Origin: Chloroflexota bacterium
Lineage (GTDB): Bacteria > Chloroflexota > Dehalococcoidia > Lucifugimonadales > UBA3495
NCBI GenBank assembly: GCA_026710825.1
Contig: JAPOQH010000089.1
Location: 62,001-126,000, forward strand
Direction: 5' to 3'
DNA length: 64,000 nucleotides
Under the pieces are notes generated by a model. It ran no database searches. It was not told the origin of the DNA and saw nothing but the letters and a program-made list of their open reading frames with translations. Positions 34,858 through 43,672 of this stretch are shown one piece after another. How positions within the stretch are numbered: the first letter of the stretch is position 1; each line of letters begins with the position of its first letter. Made by a program: the position numbers and the translations under genes.

Positions 34858-35751
34858 ATGGCTGAGGACCTTTCCACAATCATTGAGTCAGGCGATCCTG
34901 TCCTGATTGCAGCCGGCGGACCTACCGAGGGCCCCCTATGGCATCCCGGCAACTATCTGACGTACGTGCGACACCGCGAAAGCATGCTGATGCGCTGGGA
35001 TGGCAGCGGCGAACCCGTGGCGATCCGCACCGGCACCGGAGAAGGCAACGGCTGTACTCTTGACCGCCAGGGCAGACTCCTCATGTGCGAGGGAGCCAAC
35101 CGGCAGATCACGCGGATGGACTCCGACGGATCGGTAACGACGGTAGCCGACCGGTGGCAGGGCAAACGCCTCAACCGTCCCAATGACATAGTCTGCCGCA
35201 CCGACGGCAACGTCTATTTCACCGATCCCGAACGAGGCATCCCCGAGGAACAGCGAGAGTTGGGATTCGCCGCAGTGTTCCGCATCGCACCCGATGGCGC
35301 CCTGCACGTGGGCACCGACGAGTGCGAATATCCCAACGGCCTTGCGCTATCGCCGGACGAATCGGTGCTCTACGTCGCGATCAGCCGGCTCGATGATCGC
35401 TGCGTCGAGGAGGGCGAGCGGGGTGCGGTTTGTGCGCATCGTTTCGTGAGGGCCTTCGATGTGGCCGCCGACGGTACGCTGAGCAACAACCGGATCTTCT
35501 GTGATATGTCGTCGGCTGAGCCCGGCGTGCCTGACGGCATGAAGGTGGACACCGAGGGCAGGGTGTATTGCACCGGCTCCGGCGGGATCTGGGTGATCGA
35601 TGCTGATGGCAACCGCCTGGGAGTTATCCGTGTTCCCGAGGTACCACGTAACCTCGTCTTTGGCGGCGAAAATCTGGACACCCTGTTCATCACCGCCGGC
35701 GATTCGGTTTACAGCCTTCAGACCGGTGTACGAGGCATAGCAGCGCTATAA
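34858..35751 (+). CDS. SMP-30/gluconolactonase (LRE) family protein
   Basis: A 297-aa six-bladed propeller enzyme of the SMP-30 family, which hydrolyses sugar lactones with a divalent metal. Typical segments are GGPTEGPLWHPGNYLTYV (first metal Glu), GRLLMCEGANRQITRM, NRPNDIVCRTDGNVYFTDPE, YPNGLALSPDESVLYVA, and VPDGMKVDTEGRVYCTGSGG. The ATG at 34858 has GGAGGT 9 nt upstream; a GTG three codons earlier sits too close to that site. Likely co-transcribed with the MmgE/PrpD gene 71 bp upstream. Confidence 0.9.
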   Translation: MAEDLSTIIESGDPVLIAAGGPTEGPLWHPGNYLTYVRHRESMLMRWDGSGEPVAIRTGTGEGNGCTLDRQGRLLMCEGANRQITRMDSDGSVTTVADRWQGKRLNRPNDIVCRTDGNVYFTDPERGIPEEQRELGFAAVFRIAPDGALHVGTDECEYPNGLALSPDESVLYVAISRLDDRCVEEGERGAVCAHRFVRAFDVAADGTLSNNRIFCDMSSAEPGVPDGMKVDTEGRVYCTGSGGIWVIDADGNRLGVIRVPEVPRNLVFGGENLDTLFITAGDSVYSLQTGVRGIAAL

Positions 35752-35831
35752 CGACACACCAATCGGCGTCCCGCGTGGCGTGCGCGGACGCTGGTTGCAG
35801 GCTCCGTGAGCCAAACACTCCGGCTCGGAGT

Positions 35832-37232
35832 TCAGACCCGCAGCCGGATGTTCTGGTTGTGGCTGAACAGGTTGGTCGGGTCGTACTTTTGCTTCAGGGC
35901 CGCCAGCCTCTGGAAATTGTCGCCGAAGGCGGCCTGTATCGCCTCGACCCCTTCCTCCTCCTCGGTGCCCACCTGGTTGAGGTACGGGCCTGACGAGAAC
36001 GGCAGCAACTCTGCGGCAAAATCCCGCACCCAACGTATGTGGACCTCAGACTCCCCTGGATCCATGAAAACCCCGTTGGCGGCCCATTCGCACAGGGCGC
36101 CCCGGTGTCCGAACGCGGTCTCATCGGGGGACACGCGCCGAGCAGCATTGCCCAGGTACTGGAACAACACGCTGGAGAGCGGCGAGGTCGCCCGGTCAAA
36201 ATAGTCGAGAGTGATCTCCAGCGCGTCAACGCTGATTTCCCTCATGAAATGCGATTTCAGGTAGTTCCGACGCCCGGATGGAGCCAACGCCAGCGACTGC
36301 GCGTCGGTGTATGTCATGGGCCGGACACTGTCCGACAACGGTGGCCCGAACTCTCGGAGCGGCTGGATGACGCGCTCTCCCTCGTCGATGGGGCCCTGAT
36401 AGCAGAGCAGAATGCTGCAGGCCTTCCCGCGTCCGTCGGGCAGGGTTGTCAGGAAGGTTACCAGGTTCACCTCGTCCGGCATGTTGGCGGTGAATTCATT
36501 GACCAGCGCGAAGAATTCCCTTGCCCTGGAATACGGATAGAACAACCAACCCGCCAACACCTGGGGACCGACCGGATACAACTGGTACTCGAACGAGGTG
36601 ACGACGCCAAAGTTGCCGCCGCCGCCCTTGATGGCCCACAACAGGTCGGCATTCTCATCGGCGCTGGCGGTGAGCGCTTGGCCGTCCGCCGTCACAACGT
36701 CCGCGGATATCACGTTGTCGCAACTGAGGCCGTAACTGCCGGACAGCCAGCCAATGCCCCCGCCCAGCGTCAGTCCGCCGATGCCGGTGTCAGGATCGGT
36801 CCCGCCTGGGGCGGCCAACCCGAAGGCCTGGGTCTCGTGGTCAAACGCACCCCACTTGGCGCCCCCCTGTGCGCGGACCGTTTGCGCCGCCGCATCCACG
36901 CGGACGCCGGTCATCATCGAAAGGTCGATCATCAATCCGTCGTTGCACACGCTGTTCCCCGGGAAATTGTGCCCGCCACCCCGAACCGAAATGAGCAGGT
37001 CATTCTCCCTGGCGAAGTTGACTGAGTTGATCACATCGGCCGTTCCGCTGCACCGGGCAATCAGGGCCGGCCGTTTGTCTACCATGGCGTTCCAGATCCG
37101 CCGGACACCGTCGTATCCGTCGTCGCCTGGACTCAGCGACTCGCCGTACAAGCTACTTCTGAAGTCCTCAACCGCCGAATTACTGACGACGGCATAACCC
37201 TCCGAAAGGGTCGCAAATCTCAGGTCCGCCAT
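35832..37232 (-). CDS. FAD-linked oxidase (BBE/6-hydroxynicotine oxidase type)
   Basis: A 466-aa flavoprotein of the PCMH family. The FAD domain has LLISVRGGGHNFPGNSVCNDG, whose His is the usual covalent FAD anchor, then GGAKWGAFDHETQAFGL and DTGIGGLTLGGGIGWLSGSYGLSCDNVI. The berberine-bridge-type Cys that gives a second covalent bond is Asp here (TDPDTGIGG), so single His attachment is expected. The end carries the BBE segment (FGDNFQRLAALKQKYDPTNLFSHNQNI). The ATG at 37232 has GGAGG 8 nt upstream. Oxidises an alcohol, amine or sugar, identity unknown. Confidence 0.88.
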   Translation of the reverse strand: MADLRFATLSEGYAVVSNSAVEDFRSSLYGESLSPGDDGYDGVRRIWNAMVDKRPALIARCSGTADVINSVNFARENDLLISVRGGGHNFPGNSVCNDGLMIDLSMMTGVRVDAAAQTVRAQGGAKWGAFDHETQAFGLAAPGGTDPDTGIGGLTLGGGIGWLSGSYGLSCDNVISADVVTADGQALTASADENADLLWAIKGGGGNFGVVTSFEYQLYPVGPQVLAGWLFYPYSRAREFFALVNEFTANMPDEVNLVTFLTTLPDGRGKACSILLCYQGPIDEGERVIQPLREFGPPLSDSVRPMTYTDAQSLALAPSGRRNYLKSHFMREISVDALEITLDYFDRATSPLSSVLFQYLGNAARRVSPDETAFGHRGALCEWAANGVFMDPGESEVHIRWVRDFAAELLPFSSGPYLNQVGTEEEEGVEAIQAAFGDNFQRLAALKQKYDPTNLFSHNQNIRLRV

Positions 37233-37589
37233 GCGTCTGTCCTCCTGCATACCTGTCGCCGCCGTAGAGCGCGATCGCGCCCCCGATAGGCTCGCGCTCC
37301 ATCCTCAATGCCTGGCCGGCCTTGTTCTACTTTCTGTGGCGATTATATGGAGGCTGCGAAGCCGTCGCCACTCCAGCATCGGGCGGGCACCAGTCAACCG
37401 TTGCCGGCCGGTGGGCGCGAGGATCTGCGCGATTGGGAAATGCTCCTCGCCTTCAACAGCAACCGCGCACTTAACCCGACGGGATTGACAAAAAAGCTTG
37501 CCAATCTGGCCCATTTAAATCATCGGGAAACAAAAGCGTCGGTGACCGCCGCAATCGTCCGGCGGTTTACACTCAAAATGGCAACAAAA
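37233..37589 (+). other. Intergenic region upstream of the FAD-linked oxidase
   Basis: No gene is supported here. The oxidase promoter (minus strand) should lie at the left end. A single 12-bp palindrome GCGCGATCGCGC occurs at 37269-37280. Confidence 0.4.
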
Positions 37590-37665
37590 TGGCGTCCCAG
37601 GCAGGATTCGAACCCGCGGCCAGCTGCTTAGAAGGCAGCCGCTCTGTCCACTGAGCTACTGGGAC
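37590..37665 (-). tRNA. tRNA-Arg (anticodon TCT)
   Basis: A 76-nt cloverleaf read on the minus strand. The acceptor GTCCCAG pairs fully with CTGGGAC, then come TA, a D-arm GCTC...GAGC, anticodon stem GCTGC/GCAGC with loop CTTCTAA (anticodon TCT, reading AGA), a T-arm GCGGG/CCTGC with TTCGAAT, discriminator G and encoded CCA. Confidence 0.96.
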
Positions 37666-37948
37666 GCGCCTCATTTAGAATAGGTAATACCCTCCAACGG
37701 TGTCAACGGTTTGTGCCAGCCGGGCGCCGGAAGATAAGCGGGCGAGAGGGACCCGGCAAAACGCTAAATGTACGGCCGCGCCGCCGCCACTGTTCCGGGA
37801 ACGCTGACCTGGCGACCACTCTCTAAAACGCGCCTCGGATGACCGGCACGCACAGTCCCGCTATTGCGTCAACGTTTGCCATCTGCGAAAATTGTCCGAC
37901 GCAACATCGGCGATAGCATCATCGAGTTACAAAGCAGGCCGCAGACAT

Positions 37949-38359
37949 ATGGTCACAGGAATAGACAATCCCGTTCGCGTCCTGGTTGCCAAACCAGGAT
38001 TGGACGGCCATGACCGCGGAGCAAAGGTCATCGCCCGTGCGCTTCGCGACGCGGGGATGGAGGTCATCTACACCGGCATCCGACAGACACCGCAGATGGT
38101 GGTTCAAGCCGCCGCGCAGGAAGACGTCTCGGTGCTGGGGCTGAGTATCCTCTCCGGCGCACACATGGAATTGTTGCCCGAAATCATGCGGTTGTTGCGG
38201 GAACAGGGAATGGACGATGTTCTGGTGGTTCTGGGCGGAATCGTGCCCGAATCGGATCGGGAACCTTTGGCGCAAATCGGCGTGTCAGCAGTGTTCGGCC
38301 CCGGCACGTCGACCAACGATATAATCGAATACATCAGATCCAATGCAACAACAGACTGA
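37949..38359 (+). CDS. Methylmalonyl-CoA mutase, B12-binding small subunit
   Basis: A 136-aa stand-alone cobalamin-binding domain. The B12 signature DGHDRGAKV (lower-ligand His of DxHxxG) follows [11 protein letters not shown], then come [10 protein letters not shown] (S-x-L) and [11 protein letters not shown] (GG), the full motif set. It should pair with the catalytic large subunit at 51110-52765 to interconvert methylmalonyl-CoA and succinyl-CoA. The start is uncertain: the ATG at 37949 has only a weak purine site. The two subunits are 13 kb apart and on opposite strands. Confidence 0.9.
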   Translation: MVTGIDNPVRVLVAKPGLDGHDRGAKVIARALRDAGMEVIYTGIRQTPQMVVQAAAQEDVSVLGLSILSGAHMELLPEIMRLLREQGMDDVLVVLGGIVPESDREPLAQIGVSAVFGPGTSTNDIIEYIRSNATTD

Positions 38360-38391
38360 ACCGGAAAAACCTCTCATTTTTTTCTAAAAAT

Positions 38392-38435
38392 TGGCAAAAG
38401 CATCGCTTGCCATAAAATTACCGTCAACCTATAAT
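38392..38435 (+). promoter_or_regulatory. Strong promoter with overlapping inverted repeat, upstream of YceD-rpmF-fabD
   Basis: A -35 TTGCCA (38407-38412), 17-bp spacer and perfect -10 TATAAT (38430-38435) lie 44 bp before the YceD start. The -35 is also the right arm of an inverted repeat TGGCAA-N9-TTGCCA (38392-38412), so a regulator bound there would block polymerase. The repeat does not match the FapR consensus. Confidence 0.8.
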
Positions 38436-38478
38436 CTCCGAAAGTCGATTCGGTGCGCTCGCCATCGGCGGTGCCATA

Positions 38479-39003
38479 ATGAATTACAACGTTTCGCAAC
38501 TGTTGAAAGAACCGATCGGTTCAGAACGGGATTTCACTATAACTAAAGGAGAGACCGCTGATCATTCTTTTCCCATCGATTACGCCGCCGGCTACGCCAA
38601 GCTGATCCGCACCCACCAAGGGATCTGGGTGCAAGCCTCCGTGACCGCGCAGGTGTCCCAGGATTGCAGCCGCTGCCTGGCGGAAGCCAGCCACGCGCTG
38701 GATCTGGAGATCGACGAAGAATATTTTCCTGAAATCGACGTCAGGACTGGCCACCAGATTTCCCCACCCACGGATTGGGAAGGACTGTATATAGGAGCGG
38801 ATAACTTGCTGGACCTTGCTGAGGCTATTCGACAATCCGCCTTGGCGATCTTGCCCCTTAAACCGCTCTGCACACCGGACTGCCCTGGCATTTGCGACAT
38901 TTGCGGCGTAAATCGCAACCACCATCAATGCGGATGCTACTCGGAACAAATCGATCCCAGGTGGGAAGCCTTGCGCTCACTGATGGCCGACACAAAAATC
39001 TGA
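38479..39003 (+). CDS. YceD/DUF177-family protein
   Basis: A 174-aa protein of the DUF177 group, commonly encoded just before rpmF. It has the conserved CSRCLAEASHALDLEIDEEY and a C-terminal cysteine cluster (CTPDCPGICDICGVNRNHHQCGC) likely to bind zinc. Its homologues are linked to rRNA or ribosome maturation. First gene of the L32-FabD operon, close to the promoter at 38407-38435. Full length for the family. Confidence 0.9.
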   Translation: MNYNVSQLLKEPIGSERDFTITKGETADHSFPIDYAAGYAKLIRTHQGIWVQASVTAQVSQDCSRCLAEASHALDLEIDEEYFPEIDVRTGHQISPPTDWEGLYIGADNLLDLAEAIRQSALAILPLKPLCTPDCPGICDICGVNRNHHQCGCYSEQIDPRWEALRSLMADTKI

Positions 39004-39060
39004 ACACGCTCGCGACGCTCTCACCCTTATGAGACCGCGTCGCGTCAACTTGGAACCGAA

Positions 39061-39240
39061 ATGGGTGCACTACCAAACAAAAAACTGACTCGAGCCCGAA
39101 AAGGTCGGCGGCTATCCTCGCCGGCTTACCGTCTGCGCGCTATGAGCCCTGCCCGTTGTACCAGATGCGGTCAGGCAAAACGGCCTCACGCCGCTTGCCC
39201 CGGCTGCGGTTACTACCGCGGGCGCTTGGTCGCAGCGTGA
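39061..39240 (+). CDS. rpmF: 50S ribosomal protein L32
   Basis: A 59-aa basic protein starting MGALPNKKLTRARKGRR, with the L32 zinc ribbon CTRCGQAKRPHAACPGCGYY (all four Cys kept, so the zinc-binding form). It lies 57 bp after YceD and 20 bp before fabD, the common yceD-rpmF-fatty-acid order. The ribosome site (TTGGA) is modest. Clear family match. Confidence 0.95.
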   Translation: MGALPNKKLTRARKGRRLSSPAYRLRAMSPARCTRCGQAKRPHAACPGCGYYRGRLVAA

Positions 39241-39260
39241 AGTGATTGGAGGGCGGACGT

Positions 39261-40205
39261 ATGACCAGTATTGAACGAGCTCCCATGTATTCGTTCATCT
39301 TCCCTGGGCAGGGCGCCCAGAAAGTTGGCATGGGACAAGCTCTCTATGAAACATCTCCCGCAGCCCGCTCCGTATTCGAGGAAGCCGATGACAGCCTGGG
39401 CGTAAACCTCTCCCAGGTGATGTTCGAAGGCCCCACAGAAACTCTCCAGGATACCGCCTACACCCAACCGGCGATCATGACCGTCAGCATCGCCATTTGG
39501 CGAGCCTGGCAGGAGTTCCTGGGCGCATCTGCGCCTCAACCGATGGCAGTGGCCGGCCACAGCCTCGGCGAATACACATCCATGGTAGTGGGTGGCGTTA
39601 TGGACTTCAGCGATGGAGTTCGGCTCGTCAGGGAACGCGGGCGCCTGATGCACGAAGCGTCAGAGGCCCGGCCCGGGTCCATGGCTGCCATCATTGGCCT
39701 GGATGAGATCGTGGTCGCGCAGGTCGCTCAGGACGCTGGAGTTGAATTGGCCAATATCAACTCCGACGATCAGATCGTGATCAGCGGCGACAAAATGGCT
39801 TTGGCCAGGGCAATGGATCTCGCCTCCGCCCGCGGCGCCAAGAAAGTGGTTCCCCTGGCGGTGAGCGGAGCATTCCATTCTCGACTCATGGAACTGGCGC
39901 AGGAGGGTCTCACCGATGCCATCGACGGCATCACCTTGCGCGACCCCCGGTTCCCGGTCGTCGCCAACTCCACCGGCGCTCCCATAACCAACGCGGAGCA
40001 GGCCAGGCAAGAGTTGCTTACCGGACTGTGCAACTGCGTGCTATGGAAACACTCGGTTCAGCTGATGATCAATTCGGGTGCGAATCGCTTCGTGGAATTC
40101 GGTCCGGCTCGAGTGCTGTCCAGCTTGGTTCGGCGGATCGACCCGGGCGTCGAAGCTCTCACGCTTTCGGATCCCGATTCTATTCGCAAGGTAACTACTG
40201 AGTAG
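39261..40205 (+). CDS. fabD: Malonyl-CoA:ACP transacylase
   Basis: A 314-aa FabD, which loads malonyl onto acyl carrier protein. It has the FIFPGQGAQKVGMGQAL start, QPAIMTVSIA, the nucleophile elbow GHSLGEY (Ser101), and the catalytic His in SGAFHSRLM. GGAGG lies 8 nt before the chosen ATG. The carrier protein gene is two genes downstream, with nusB between. No plsX, fabH or fabG is present in this operon, unlike many bacteria. Confidence 0.95.
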   Translation: MTSIERAPMYSFIFPGQGAQKVGMGQALYETSPAARSVFEEADDSLGVNLSQVMFEGPTETLQDTAYTQPAIMTVSIAIWRAWQEFLGASAPQPMAVAGHSLGEYTSMVVGGVMDFSDGVRLVRERGRLMHEASEARPGSMAAIIGLDEIVVAQVAQDAGVELANINSDDQIVISGDKMALARAMDLASARGAKKVVPLAVSGAFHSRLMELAQEGLTDAIDGITLRDPRFPVVANSTGAPITNAEQARQELLTGLCNCVLWKHSVQLMINSGANRFVEFGPARVLSSLVRRIDPGVEALTLSDPDSIRKVTTE

Positions 40206-40257
40206 CAGTTGAACCGCGCCCAGCCACTGTCTTCTCCAGCGGCGGTTGTCTGTCTCT

Positions 40258-40728
40258 ATGGTCATCCACCGCAGTTCGCAAGACAGGCGCAATCGCCCGG
40301 TGGGGCGTCAGGCTCGCGTCCTGACTCTCCAGTGCCTCTATATGCATGATCTGCGCGGCCATATCGAACCCGACACCGTCGAATGGCTGTGCTCGGAGGC
40401 GCCGGTGTCCGGTGCCGTGCGCCGAAACGCGGAAAGCATGATCGCCGGCATTCTGGATGATGTTGGGCAGTTGGATTCCACGATTCAGGAATATGCTCCC
40501 GCTTTGCCGGTTGAGTTGCTCGCCATCGTTGACCGCAGCATATTGCGTGTGGCAATCTATGAAATGATCAACCGGGCCCAGGTCCCCAGTAGAGTGATCA
40601 TCAACGAAGCCACCGAATTAGCATCTGAGTATGGCAGCGAAAGCAGCGCGCGCTTTGTGAACGGTGTGCTCGGTACCGTGCTGACCAACTCGGCTCAAAT
40701 CCGCCCGCAAAACCCCTGCGGTGGATAA
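40258..40728 (+). CDS. nusB: Transcription antitermination factor NusB
   Basis: A 156-aa all-helical protein with the NusB layout: RQARVLTLQCLYMHDLRG, a helical middle, and the conserved end VELLAIVDRSILRVAIYEM...PSRVIINEATELASEYGSESSARFVNGVLGTVL. NusB binds boxA RNA with NusE/S10 to keep polymerase on rRNA operons. A TTG four codons before the ATG is an alternative start. The ribosome site is weak. Confidence 0.93.
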   Translation: MVIHRSSQDRRNRPVGRQARVLTLQCLYMHDLRGHIEPDTVEWLCSEAPVSGAVRRNAESMIAGILDDVGQLDSTIQEYAPALPVELLAIVDRSILRVAIYEMINRAQVPSRVIINEATELASEYGSESSARFVNGVLGTVLTNSAQIRPQNPCGG

Positions 40729-40791
40729 CCCAACAATTGTCAACGAAATTTCTGCGGCGTCTGCACGCCGCTCTCCCATGGAGATGAACCT

Positions 40792-41052
40792 TTGAGTACC
40801 GTGCTTGAGCGCATCACCGACATCGTCGTCGATAAACTTGGCGTCGATGCGGGCGATGTGACCGAAGAATCATCCTTCCAGGACGACCTGGGAGCGGATT
40901 CCCTGGACCTCGTCGAATTGATTATGGCGTTCGAAGAGGAATTTAGCTCCGACGGAAACACCATCGAGATCCCAGACGAGGACGCCGGAGAAATTCACAC
41001 GGTCGCTGACGCTGTCGAGTACCTCAAAGACAAGGGCGTGCAGGACACATAG
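40792..41052 (+). CDS. acpP: Acyl carrier protein
   Basis: An 86-aa acidic protein. The phosphopantetheine attachment site is [18 protein letters not shown] (Ser37). A TTG start is chosen because GGAG lies 8 nt upstream and the protein then begins at the family position; a nearby ATG runs into an early stop. It carries growing fatty acyl chains and takes malonate from FabD two genes upstream. Confidence 0.94.
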   Translation: MSTVLERITDIVVDKLGVDAGDVTEESSFQDDLGADSLDLVELIMAFEEEFSSDGNTIEIPDEDAGEIHTVADAVEYLKDKGVQDT

Positions 41053-41117
41053 CCGTCATCCGCGGCTTGTCCTGTCGCGTCGGAGCTCTGCAGCGCCGGT
41101 CGAAAACAGGATTAGCC

Positions 41118-41870
41118 ATGGATACGCTGGAAAACCTGGTCCAACTCGTCAAGAATTGTACGGATTGTCCTCTGCACTCTTCGCGTACCAACGCGGTGCC
41201 CGGAGAAGGGCCCGCCGATGCCGAGATACTTTTCATCGGGGAAGGACCCGGTTTCCATGAGGACCGCCAGGGTCGCCCTTTCGTGGGCCCCGCCGGCAAC
41301 TTCCTGGAAGAATTGCTCCAATCCATCGGCATGACCCGCGATCAGGTATACATTGCCAACATGGTCAAATGCCGTCCCCCAAACAATCGCGATCCCGCGC
41401 CAAATGAAATTTCCGCCTGCAGCAAATTCCTCGACCGACAGATTGAACTCATCGACCCATTGTTGATCATCACTTTGGGTCGCTTTTCAATGTTGCGATT
41501 CCTGCCTGGGCAAAGCATCAGTCGTGCCCGTGGTCGGCTGAGGTCTGTCAACGGGCGGCAGATTTTCCCGATCATGCACCCCGCCGCAGGACTCCGGCGC
41601 CAGGAAATGCGCAGCGCCATCGAAGAAGATTTCGCCAAGATTCCCGGTCTCCTGGACGTGTTGCGCATGCAGGCTGAACCGGCATCGACCGACAGCATCA
41701 ACGAACAACCTGCGGACTACGCGGTCGACCCGGCGCCGTCGTCTCTGTGGGACACGCTGCCAGCCGCTCCGGACAGCGCGTCTGTCGAGCCTCAATCAAC
41801 CGAAAGTCGGGAAGAACCTGCGGAAACGCACACCGATGAACCGCCCCCCGGCCAACAGCGGCTTTTCTGA
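41118..41870 (+). CDS. Family 4 uracil-DNA glycosylase
   Basis: A 250-aa enzyme that removes uracil from DNA. The family-4 iron-sulfur cysteines are at 14, 17, 85 and 101 in the expected spacing (CTDC, KCRPPNNRDP, SAC). The catalytic motif GEGPGFHEDRQGRPFVGPAG and the late MHPAA motif are intact. A 60-aa Pro/Ser/Glu tail after about residue 190 is extra and probably disordered. It lies between acpP and rnj in the plus-strand run; the link to fatty-acid genes is positional only. Confidence 0.93.
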   Translation: MDTLENLVQLVKNCTDCPLHSSRTNAVPGEGPADAEILFIGEGPGFHEDRQGRPFVGPAGNFLEELLQSIGMTRDQVYIANMVKCRPPNNRDPAPNEISACSKFLDRQIELIDPLLIITLGRFSMLRFLPGQSISRARGRLRSVNGRQIFPIMHPAAGLRRQEMRSAIEEDFAKIPGLLDVLRMQAEPASTDSINEQPADYAVDPAPSSLWDTLPAAPDSASVEPQSTESREEPAETHTDEPPPGQQRLF

Positions 41871-41881
41871 AGGACTCTGAC

Positions 41882-43564
41882 GTGGTAACCCATCTCTCGA
41901 CAAACCCACCCCCCGGCACGTCTTTGCGCGTGGTTCCATTGGGAGGTCTGGGTGAGATCGGCAAGAACATGATGGCCGTGGAATGCGGCGAGGATATTGT
42001 TGTCATCGATTGCGGCATCCAGTTTCCCTCGGAGGACATGCCCGGCGTTGACCTCATCATCCCCGACGTGTCTTACCTTACGGCGCGGGCTGACCGGGTA
42101 CGAGGCATCCTGATCACCCACGGCCACGAGGATCATATCGGCGCGCTCCCCTACGTATTGCCCGACCTGGAAGTCCCCGTATACGCCCCCCGCCTGGCGC
42201 ACGGGTTAATCCAGGTCAAACTGCACGAGCGCCGCCGCACCCGCGATATGGTCGTCCACGCCATCGAACCCGAGCAACCCGTAACGTTCGGCGACAACTT
42301 CATGGCCACCTGGTTCCGGGTATGCCACAGCATCCCGGACGCCATGGGCATCTGCCTGGATACACCGCTGGGGCCCATCATCCACACCGGCGATTTCAAG
42401 ATCGACCACACTCCCGTAGATGGTCACACCATCGATCTCACCGCCCTGGCCGCGCGCGGCTCAGATGGCGTGCTGCTCCTTTGCTCCGACTCCACCTATG
42501 CCGAACTGCCGGGATACACCCCGTCCGAGCAGGTGATGGCTTCTGCGCTGGATCGGGCCATGGCGGACGCCTCCGGCCGCGTCATCATCGCTACGTTCGC
42601 CTCCCTCATCAGCCGGATCCAGCAGGTGATCACCGCAGCCGAAAAGCACGGACGCAAGGTCGCGTTTGTGGGCCGGAGCATGGTAGCCAACGTCCAGATG
42701 GCAACCGAAATGGGTTATCTGGATGCTCGACCCGGAACCATCATACCGGTGCGCGAGGCGGACAATTGGTCCCCGAATCGCGTGGTTTTGATGACCACCG
42801 GCAGTCAGGGTGAGCCCACATCTGCCTTGGTGCGCATCGCCAACGGCGAGAATCGCGACGTTGATTTGATGGAAGGCGACACCGTGATCATCTCGGCGAC
42901 CCCCATCCCGGGCAATGAGCGCGCCGTTAGCCAGACCATCGACAACCTGCTGAGGCAGGGCGCCAACGTGCTCTACGACCGCATCGCGCCTGTCCACGTG
43001 CACGGCCACGCCAGCCAGGAAGAGCTCAAACTCATGCTCAACCTCACCCGCCCCAGGTATTTCGTTCCGGTGCACGGAGAGTTCCGCCATCTGCGCGCGC
43101 ACGCCCAACTGGCCTGGGAACTGAACGTCGCGCCCGAAGGCATTTTCGTTCTGGAAGACGGTGACATTCTCGAAATCGACGAATATGGCGCCGCAGTCGT
43201 TGACTCGATTCCTGCCGGCCCCATATACCTTGATGGCCTAACGGTTATGGAAACCGACTCCGACGTCCTGCGGGAGCGCAGATCCTTGGCTCGCGACGGC
43301 GTCGTGGTGGTATGCGCAGGGTTGAATCAACAGGGCGAAATCGTAGGGCCCGTGCAGGTTGCCGCCAGCGGTTTCATCGAGCAGCACGACCTGCCCGACG
43401 CCTTCCGCGGGTTGGCCGAAATCATCGAAATGGAGATGTCAGGCATCCCATTCGTGAACAACCAGGAGTCCGCCCAGGCAAAAATCCGGAAAGTTGCTCG
43501 CCAGTTCCTCCGCAGCAACCTCAACAAACGCCCTATGATAATCCCGGTAATTCTGGATACCTGA
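41882..43564 (+). CDS. rnj: Ribonuclease J
   Basis: A 560-aa metallo-beta-lactamase/beta-CASP nuclease for 5' RNA maturation and decay. It has LRVVPLGGLGEIGKNMMAVE, the metal motif ITHGHEDHIGALPY, HTGDFKIDHTPVDG, CSDSTYAELPGYTPSE, GRSMVANVQMA, GSQGEPTSALVRIANG, and HVHGHASQEELKLMLNL. A GTG start has AAGGA 7 nt upstream and begins 11 bp after the glycosylase gene. Full length with the C-terminal dimer domain. Confidence 0.95.
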   Translation: MVTHLSTNPPPGTSLRVVPLGGLGEIGKNMMAVECGEDIVVIDCGIQFPSEDMPGVDLIIPDVSYLTARADRVRGILITHGHEDHIGALPYVLPDLEVPVYAPRLAHGLIQVKLHERRRTRDMVVHAIEPEQPVTFGDNFMATWFRVCHSIPDAMGICLDTPLGPIIHTGDFKIDHTPVDGHTIDLTALAARGSDGVLLLCSDSTYAELPGYTPSEQVMASALDRAMADASGRVIIATFASLISRIQQVITAAEKHGRKVAFVGRSMVANVQMATEMGYLDARPGTIIPVREADNWSPNRVVLMTTGSQGEPTSALVRIANGENRDVDLMEGDTVIISATPIPGNERAVSQTIDNLLRQGANVLYDRIAPVHVHGHASQEELKLMLNLTRPRYFVPVHGEFRHLRAHAQLAWELNVAPEGIFVLEDGDILEIDEYGAAVVDSIPAGPIYLDGLTVMETDSDVLRERRSLARDGVVVVCAGLNQQGEIVGPVQVAASGFIEQHDLPDAFRGLAEIIEMEMSGIPFVNNQESAQAKIRKVARQFLRSNLNKRPMIIPVILDT

Positions 43565-43604
43565 CGGCAGCCCAACTAACGCGCCAACGCAACCCTCGCT
43601 CCAA

Positions 43605-43632
43605 CGCCGCTGCCCGACAGCGGCGCGTTTGC
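43605..43632 (+). terminator. Possible terminator after rnj
   Basis: An 8-bp GC-rich stem (CGCCGCTG at 43605-43612 with CAGCGGCG at 43618-43625, loop CCCGA) is followed by CGTTTGCTT. The T-run is short and broken, so read-through into ftsK is likely. Confidence 0.45.
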
Positions 43633-43672
43633 TTAAAGGCCCGTCACCAGACCACCCGGCAGGAGGAACGCT

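Noticed and set aside
37269-37280. GCGCGATCGCGC palindrome containing GCGATCGC
   Set aside because: It is similar to the cyanobacterial HIP1 repeat, but it is a single copy in an intergenic region as far as I noticed, so no meaning can be assigned.
37741-37830. GCCACTGT motif upstream of the B12-binding subunit, like the core of a cobalamin riboswitch
   Set aside because: The rest of the riboswitch is not there: no B12 box of the usual form after it and no GGTGxGAA segment before it. One short match in a GC-rich stretch is not enough.
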